The notes under the pieces were generated by a model. The model saw only the letters and a program-made list of their open reading frames with translations, made no database searches and had not been told where the DNA came from. A stretch of 64,000 bases of DNA, taken from the NCBI GenBank assembly GCA_037833965.1, contig AP031351.1, positions 30,392,501 through 30,456,500 on the forward strand. The letters run 5' to 3'. Source of the stretch: Marchantia polymorpha subsp. ruderalis. Taxonomy: Eukaryota > Streptophyta > Marchantiopsida > Marchantiales > Marchantiaceae. Position 1 is the first letter of the stretch. The number at the start of each line of letters is the position of its first letter. Positions 56,857-64,000 of this stretch are shown in pieces. The translations under genes and the position numbers were made by a program.

Positions 56857-58077
56857 GGTCGGCTCTTGGTCGTGAAGAACGTCTCACTTGATGGCCGCGC
56901 CGGCTGTACGCTGGAACGGTCTTCGCTCTCACGCGCGGCTTCACGCTCCGCCGTCGTCGATTAAACTCTCACGCTCGAATTGGCGTATTTGAACTCCGCG
57001 AGTGTGTCGCCCTGCGGACATGGGGGCGTAGCGCCGAAGGCGAGTTTTCCGCCTTGCGCGGTACACTTGTTCGTACCGCCCCTCGGCCAATCTCCTTCTG
57101 CCTTGACGCGTGTGTCCGCATATCGGACAAAAATTCAACTCCTGCCTGTGCGCAGGCAGGAGCCTCGGCGGATCCTCCGCCGGTGCGGAACTTGAACATC
57201 CTCCTGTGCACAGGCGAATTCCGTCCGCGGCGCTGCGCTGGCGCGGAAGGCGTTGACCGTGGTCAGCCGTCTCCGTCCAGTCTGTCCGTTCCTTGTCTCT
57301 CCGTCGGCGCTTCCGCCGCCGCAACTCCGTCCGTCCAAGAGCGCATCCACCCGTCGCTTCCGCACGGTCCGTACCGATGGGATTACTCTGGCGGCCGTAC
57401 GTGGCGCCGCGCTGGCGCGGAAGGCGCCGTACACTTTCTACCTCACAAGGCGCATTTCTAGGGCCCAAGGCGGATTTTCCGCCGACGCCGAAGTGCCTGT
57501 GCACAGGCGTTCGCCTGTGCGTAGGCGGACTTCGCGCCTTCCCTAACCCTACTTTGCCTGTGCTCAGGCGAACGCCTTCGTCCGCGCATAGGACAAAATT
57601 TGATTCCCCCTTCCGCGTAGGCGGAATTCGCGCCGGTGGCGAAATCCTTCCGCCGAAGGCGACCGCCTCCGTTTCTTCCAGTAGCGATAACTCCCTAAGT
57701 CCTCGTCCGTTCCAAGCGTTCTTGGGCTCGTTAGAATCAGCGCGTCGAGCTCTTTCCAACGAGACCCTAACTTGGTCAAGGCGCCCGAGGGTTTACCTAA
57801 TTACGGGGGGTTTCCCTACAGCCGCGGACGCAACCTCCGAAGGCGGATTTTGCGCCTTGCGCCGTAGAGATCCTAACTGCGGAACTCGCAGGGAGGGTGG
57901 TGCCTGTGCTTGCTGCGGCACCCCAAATCCCAGATTCTATAAGATCCCTCGAGAATCCCCGCGATCTTCCGGATTCACTCTGTTTTGATGTACCGAAGGC
58001 TATTTACAATGTTGCCAGGGTACAGTTTTCCAAAAATGTTTTAATTTCCTCAAAATTGCCAAAAGTGGGGTACCACA

Positions 58078-58082
58078 GGAAT
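58078..58082. repeat. Target-site duplication, right copy (GGAAT)
   Basis: Matches 41,503-41,507 exactly and abuts the CA-end of the direct repeat on the + strand. Confidence 0.92.
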
Positions 58083-59773
58083 GTTGTTATGGTTGAATCT
58101 CTAAAAACCTCTCCGTATTTGGACAGTTTTCTAAATGGATGAAATAGAAGATCCAGACTACATATCAACCTATCGATTGCTAGAGTATGAGTCAGTGGAT
58201 GTCAAGCCATTCAAAATTACAGGATATTCAAGAATCCGTCCAATCTAAACATGAGAGTATCAGTGGTTACTAATCACTTGCATATAAAATTTTGGTTAAT
58301 CGAAGACTAAACTTTTGAAAGTCAAGATTCACACTCATTCAAATTTAAGTGATGATCATTTAGATACTTACACACTAATAAGTTATCATGAAGGCTAGGA
58401 GCCTAACATTATAAGATAGGGGTTTTTTAAAAGAATAAAAAACTATAAATCTTTGTGGAAACAAAACCGGAATGATTAACTTTGGAAAGTATTAAATGAC
58501 AATTTGATTGCTTTCCAAAGTAATATCAACACCATGTTGTACTACAATTTATTAGTTATGTTAGACTTGTCAAACACACATGAAATAGTTTGTATCAACT
58601 TAGTCATAGCTTTTGTTGTTCTTCAAATTTATATAAACATCAATTCCTAATATTATTTTGGATTTATACAAAATTTTTATCTTAAATGCAACTATCAATC
58701 AATTTCTACATTTATTGATGATGAAATGATTTTTCACTTCATCAAAATAAACATTTAATCTACAAAAAATATTGGAATAATGAATTAAAAAGTTTTATCA
58801 TTCAAAATTTTCATGTATATATATATGTTTCATTATACTTCTTGAAGATTTTTGTGTTTTCATGAAATTATCAAGTCTTGAAATTCACAATCTATGAGCT
58901 TGTTTTACTCTATATAATGATTTCTCCAATCTACAAATCAATTTTACATGAACTTTATTCTCAAAGTGAATTGGTTGTATCATGGAAATTTTTATCTTCA
59001 AAATTTCATACAAGGATTTTTGTAACGAAATTCATTTGATTCATAATTATATTGAATATTGTAGCAAGTGCAAAATTGCTACAATATCAAACTAAAACAT
59101 AATTTGCAACTAATGAAATATAATAATTTGTTGTCTATATATTTTTGTTGTGTAAAATTTTAGCCATCAACTTGATTTTGACAAATTGATATTGTACACC
59201 CACTTTCTATCAATCAAAAGTTGATTACTTAAAAGCTCTACAAGCGCTTACATCTTGATATTTATCAATTATTGCATTTCACACTTATAGCAAAATTTTA
59301 TTCAAGGTTATGTAAAAAGAATTTATCTTCTATAAGAGTATAAAAAATTACTTCTTCCAAGATCAATGCATTGCCATCACCATCTTTAGTTTCAATATCA
59401 TGGTAAGAATGTATAAATCATTTTATATTTTATATCTTGTAGAAGCTCTAATAATATGATTTGATGATCTTACATTAATTTTTTTTTGTTAATCTTTACC
59501 AATGAGGCCAAATTGTTGAAAAACATATGATATTTGCATTAACAAATACAAAATTTTACTCATGGATGATGTTGTTTAGAAAAAGATTGATCACTATAGA
59601 TTTAATTATGTGACACAAATTTTGATACATGTAGATAGTTGATGAATCTTAAATAAATGCACTTATTGAAAGAATCATCTTTATTGACAATAATCTTATA
59701 TGATAATGAATTTCATAGCCTATTGTACTTCAAACCATTAGCATATTTAGTAAAACAATATTTTTTGGATGTA

Positions 59774-60379
59774 GATCCAATTTGTTCATGTTTTCATCAC
59801 GTATGAGAGTATAAGCCATAGATCAAAAAGTTTAAATTAAGTTATTCTCAACCATACATTTTTGTTTAAATTGCAAGAATGTTAAAAAATTAATTGCACT
59901 AAAATGAGAAAGATGTATCAAATACATTGCAGTAATGACAACTTGAGACTAAAATTCATATGATTTAAGAAGATTGATCCAATTTGTTCATATTTTCATC
60001 ACGTATGAGAGTAAAAGCCATAGATCAAAAATTTTAAATTAAGTTATTCTCAATCATACATTTTTGTTTAAATTGCAAGAATGTTAAAAAATTAATTGCA
60101 CTTAAATGAGAAAGATGTATCAAATACATTACAGTAATGACAACTTGAGACTAAAATTCATATGATTTAAGAAGATTGATCCAATTTGTTCATATTTTCA
60201 TCACGTATGAGAGTAAAAGCCATACATCAAAAAGTTTAAATTAGTTATTTACAATCATACATTTTTGTTTAAATTGCAAGAATGTTAAAAAATTAATTGC
60301 ACTAAAATGAGAAAGATGTATCAAATACATTACAGTAATGACAACTTGAGATTAAAATTCATATGATTTAAGAAGATTG
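59774..60379. repeat. Three-unit tandem repeat, 202-bp period
   Basis: Units start GATCCAATTTGTTCAT at 59,774, 59,976 and 60,178 and differ by only a handful of substitutions. AT-rich, non-coding, satellite-like in unit size but with only three copies here. Confidence 0.92.
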
Positions 60380-62748
60380 ATTTAGCATACTACCAAACTT
60401 TTACAACATTATTTGATTGAGATTATTAAAAAATCTTTTATTAAATATAAATTGTGATGAGATGAAAAAATGATATATTTGCAATAATTTTCAAACTACT
60501 AAACAATTGTTACAACAAAAACAAGACTTCTTTCATACACACAAATATTTATTATTCATGTATCATAATCTAGAATATCATATATGAATAGTCAATCTTC
60601 AATCTTGAAGATCTTGTCAATATGAGCCGTCAATCTTCAAAATTTAGAATGGTTTATTTCATCAATAATGGTAATATCGTTTAGCATTTAGAGATTGTTA
60701 TGGTTGTATTTTTTCATAGATTCTTATCATGTATTTTCACTTTGAATATTTATTTATAAAATAACTGCATGCAAAACCTTTTGAATTCAACATTCCAAGA
60801 AAAAGTAATTTAAATCCACATCATGTATAAATTTTACTTCCAAAAATGTAAACTTGAATTTATCAAACAATTGAATACTAAGAAATTCAACACTTTGAAT
60901 TCTTCAAAGTTGATCATTTAACATAAAAACATGATATTGTGATATTGAAAACACATCTTTTTCTAGTGTTATAAATATGATAAATTTTTTTTTTATGATT
61001 TACAGCATTATCAATATTTTTAATTGAATAACATACTACATCTCTTTGTCATCATAATTTATTGTCAAGCAAATCATCTTCTTTCAATCAAATTTTTGAA
61101 CCACCTTGACTAAATTATGAACAACACAACAATGTTAATATGATTGTTCATGCCACAAAAATACTTGTATATAGTTTTCATTGTAGGAATAAATCCTTGT
61201 CATCTTTGTCATTTAATAACTATGATCAATCTCATGTCATGTTAGTTGACATATTTAACGAAGAGTATCAAATCAAGCTTAAATAGCTTTATAAAATATA
61301 TATGCAATGTATACACTTTTTTTTTCTCAAAAAAATATGATTGCTGAGCATTTATTGTCAATTTTTGGGTAAATTTCCAACTGATTTGCTTATGAAAAAA
61401 AAATCTCATGATACAAATAGTGCAATTTTGATTTCATATGTTGGACTTTATCTTGATTTTTTATTGCTGTTAAATAAAAAACTATTTTTTTTAATCTTTG
61501 TTTCAACTGATGACATGACATTTTATGTGGGCAAGGTGCATTCAATCCGCATCACGACATAAATTTTTGCTTACACACCTTTTTGCTCCCAATTGGCGGT
61601 CCAACACCGACAATCTTTTTTGAACCTTTATTGTATTCTCTAATGGTCTTGAAACAACATGCTAAAACAACAAAAGCTCTCATTTGAAAAACTTTCAACA
61701 ATGCAAATTTATGTGCAAAATATGAAGATCTATATGTAGTTGATGTTCCACATTGCAATACTTAACATAAAGTGTAAAAAATAAAAAATGCACAGTCTTT
61801 AAACCATATATTGCAACGTTGTCTACATCCATCTTACATGATTTCATCTTATTAGATGGGCTTAATTGTTAATTCATGCTTTGTCTTGTTGATGAAGACA
61901 ACAAAACAAATTATACATGGATTTCTATTATCTGATGGAAAAATCAACGATACACATATGTTCAATTCCAAAAGCTCTTACTGCAAACCTTTATCCAAGA
62001 CATACATCATTCTTTGTTGCAACATATACAATGTTATCATATGGAGATATCTAAGCTGCTTGTGAGTTGTCAACAAAAATGTACCCAAACCTTTGCATAT
62101 TTTGTTTTTTATGTGAAAATTGATTGCTTTAATATAATGAAGATAGTTCTTTAATTTGATGTCTATCATGTCATATATGATAGTTAGTCGCAAATCTTCA
62201 AACCTAGTTAGAATTGACTCCATGCAAACAACATTTTTTGATATTTCTTGATTTGTGATTATTTCTTAACAAGAAATTATGAGCTTTGATGTATATTGGT
62301 CCAGAATAAAGAACACTCTCTTTGTTATTGAAAACTCAATATTGCTGCAATCTTCACAACTAATCACATAATGTAATTTCATATATGGTTATGTTGATAA
62401 AAACATCTATCAAACATCAAATAAAAAAATAAATTCGGATGCTAAAACAACAGTGAAAGACAAGAATAAAAAATTTGCAAAATTTGCAAAGATCAAACTT
62501 TGCAAATATTGATTGACTTACAATTTGATTTTCTCTCACTTTGAAAATTTCAATTATCTTACAAGATGTTCACAATCAAAAATACTTGTTATGCATCAAG
62601 ACTCTGCTATTCCATCAAGAACTTTTATTTCCCCTTAATTTCAAATAAAGCCTCCATCTTATTGAAAGTCACTTCATTTTTCTACATCTTGAAGTTAACT
62701 TTTATTTCAAAATCAACATTTTTTCTTTGCAACCAAGCAAGCAATACT

Positions 62749-63071
62749 TTTCATATCTTTGTGCACAAAATAAGCTAACACATTTGTTTGTCTTGTATTC
62801 CTAAAGACACGCTATCCACATGAATCATCTATGCGTCATGAAAAAAACAGGCTTTGTTGAATATGTTGCTAGTGTAGTAATGACACGAGCAAGCAATTTG
62901 CTTCACAACGTCGTTGCTCTCGCACTTAATATTTTTCACATCTTTGTGCACAAAACAAGAAAACATACTAGTTTGTCTTGTGTTCTTAAAGTGACGCTAC
63001 CCACATGAATCATTTATATGTCATGCGAAGAAACATGCTTTCTTTGATATGCGGCTAGTATAGTAATGAAA
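62749..63071. repeat. Two-unit diverged tandem repeat (about 140-bp core, about 180-bp period)
   Basis: CATATCTTTGTGCACAAAA and CACATCTTTGTGCACAAAA start similar blocks at about 62,751 and 62,938. Both run through TTTGTCTTGT, ACGCTA(T)CCACATGAATCAT and GCTAGT(G/A)TAGTAATGA(C/A)ACG. The second unit ends just before the LTR at 63,085. Confidence 0.75.
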
Positions 63072-63084
63072 CGAAAGCAAGAGA

Positions 63085-63304
63085 TGTTAGTGATAAGTCA
63101 ATTGTGATGATAATCCAAATTTAAGATTTTTGCTTTTAATTAATTGGGAGAAGGAGACATAGCTCATCTTAAAATTTTTTTTAGATTGTTTAATGAACTG
63201 TTATGTCTCTATGTTATTAGATTGAATATAATAAAGCATTATTAATATTGAATCCATGTGCATTTTGTGTTTTTACTCATATATTTTTGTGCACTTATGT
63301 TACA
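63085..63304 (+). mobile_element. Probable decayed Copia- or TRIM-type LTR, 220 bp
   Basis: It starts TGTTAGTG and ends TTATGTTACA, a TG...CA pair with a short terminal inverted repeat, and is followed 2 nt later by a degenerate initiator-tRNA-Met primer site. An AATAAAGC polyadenylation-like motif lies about 70 bp before its end. Size fits small Copia or TRIM LTRs. A second LTR was not found before the window edge. Confidence 0.55.
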
Positions 63305-63306
63305 AT

Positions 63307-63318
63307 TGATATCAAAGC
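63307..63318 (+). other. Degenerate tRNA-iMet primer-binding site
   Basis: TGATATCAAAGC matches the Copia consensus TGGTATCAGAGC at 10 of 12 positions. Both differences are G-to-A, as expected from deamination of methylated DNA. It lies 2 nt after the LTR-like end at 63,304. Confidence 0.55.
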
Positions 63319-64000
63319 GAAAAAATGATTCAATAATGTGATGTATGCAAGAAGTAGCACATGTTGTAATATCATTGATGATGTGATTTTGGCAATTTCA
63401 AGTGCGATTGCATCTAAGAATTGTGGTGTTGTAGCTAAGCTAATTGAGCTGGAAGAGTTTGATTGTTGCACCTTTTGTTCTGAGCATTGTGCCATTTTTT
63501 ATGATATGATTTTGACAACTTTAGGTCCTATTGGATCTAAAAAGAGTGATGTTTGAGCTAAACTACGAGCTGCAAGAACTTGAACCTGCTTCTTTTATTT
63601 TGATCGCTACAATTGACCACGTCCTTCCTCCTATAACATCTTGAGCTGAATAAGATTTTATTTGAATTTAGAGATGATATGAAATTTATTTACTACAGAT
63701 TTTTATTGTTAAATTGATTTTTTGAAAATTGTTTATGGTGAAAGAAGTAGGAGATAGGGAGGAGTTACAGATAGTGGCTCCATGTAATTGTGAAGATATA
63801 TGTTATTGAATCTTTTTATATAGTAGAGGTTTAAGCACATACTAGAAGTTCATTGTATTAGATACATGAATTATGATTGACAGCCTGGTGTGCAAAAGAT
63901 GTTTGAGTATCAAAGATCGGTATTTGAATTTCATTGACCCTATTCATGTACGTGTCATTGTGAAATTTGTAAAGTAATATAAGTCAGGTAAAATGGACGT
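63319..64000 (+). other. Possible internal region of the decayed element, cut by the window end
   Basis: Follows the primer-site-like motif. The longest frame (63,338-63,556, 72 codons) is Cys/Ile/Ser-rich and shows no gag or pol motif. Slightly less AT-rich than the block to its left. Confidence 0.3.

Larger units (their letters stand above)
41508..58077 (-). mobile_element. Intact non-chromoviral Ty3/gypsy LTR retrotransposon (Athila/Tat-like), 16,570 bp
   Basis: Complete element on the - strand: 5' LTR 58077-52691, tRNA-Asp-type primer site 52668-52651, gag-protease 52604-49773, in-frame UAG, RT-RNaseH-integrase to 46932, polypurine tract 46907-46897, 3' LTR 46894-41508, and GGAAT target duplications outside. 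LTR ends are TG...CA. RT contains MPFGLCNAPATFQRMM and FIDDF, and there is no chromodomain after the integrase. The 5'-LTR end carries CCCTGTGGGTTCGACC near the primer site. Together these place it near the Athila/Tat branch. Every long reading frame is open and the LTRs appear identical, so it is young and possibly still active. It landed in an AT-rich block. Exceptional points are the 5.4-kb LTRs, the LTR-borne ORF and the readthrough stop. Confidence 0.95.
52691..58077 (-). repeat. 5' LTR, 5,387 bp
   Basis: The promoter-proximal copy for the - strand element; its inner end (52,691) is 22 bp from the primer-binding site. Content is the same as the 3' LTR. Confidence 0.97.
58083..63084. other. 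Very AT-rich gene-free block (right part)
   Basis: Continuation of the same AT-rich sequence that was split by the retroelement. No ORF exceeds 81 codons and none has a convincing motif. Contains a three-unit 202-bp tandem repeat and a two-unit 140-bp repeat. Confidence 0.6.

Noticed and set aside
59774..60379. CRISPR-like array
   Set aside because: Whole 202-bp units repeat without spacers, and the sequence is a plant nuclear genome; this is an ordinary tandem repeat.
61341..61562. Possible decayed hAT-type transposase (DUF659-like) fragment
   Set aside because: A loose resemblance in a 73-codon frame, but no catalytic or zinc-finger motif and AT-rich composition make it unreliable.

Overview
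The window is nuclear DNA of a land plant. It has GT-AG introns, plant-specific gene families and a non-chromoviral Ty3/gypsy element with a tRNA-Asp primer site. Gene content and the retroelement ORFs suggest a bryophyte, most likely a liverwort resembling Marchantia; this is an inference made without a database search.

Layout. (1) 1-529, + strand: last two exons of methylenetetrahydrofolate reductase (MTHFR). (2) 530-16,361: long intergenic stretch with no recognisable gene, several GC-rich islands (7.0-7.7, 10.05-10.86, 12.12-12.43 and 13.8-16.3 kb), microsatellites and at least one retroelement 3'-end remnant (about 8.5-8.6 kb, with a related fragment near 2.2 kb). (3) 16,362-19,832, + strand: complete five-exon amino-acid transporter of the lysine/histidine transporter-like 8 type. 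(4) 21,608-31,878, - strand: large multi-exon gene for a C-terminal tandem-BRCT protein of the plant DNA-damage-response family (BCP / MDC1-PAXIP1-like); it converges on the transporter. (5) 31,879-33,650: GC- and C-tract-rich upstream region. (6) 33,660-64,000: very AT-rich, gene-empty block with old tandem repeats and a decayed Copia/TRIM-like LTR. It is interrupted at 41,508-58,077 by a young, structurally intact 16.57-kb Ty3/gypsy element on the - strand, flanked by a 5-bp target duplication.

The retroelement is the most unusual part. Its LTRs are 5,387 bp each, nearly as long as the 5.8-kb interior, and no difference between them was found. Each carries a 1,050-codon ORF on the gag-pol strand. 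Gag-protease and RT-RNaseH-integrase lie in one reading frame separated by a single UAG followed by CAA-UUA, the tobamovirus-type readthrough context. A TATA box lies 35 bp downstream of the LTR ORF, which would place that ORF in U3 and make it the 3'-terminal cistron of the genomic RNA, an arrangement like retroviral nef or sag. The LTRs are also packed with short GC-rich palindromes.

Limits: splice sites were read by eye, the BRCT gene has one unresolved exon junction, and no homology search or expression data were available.
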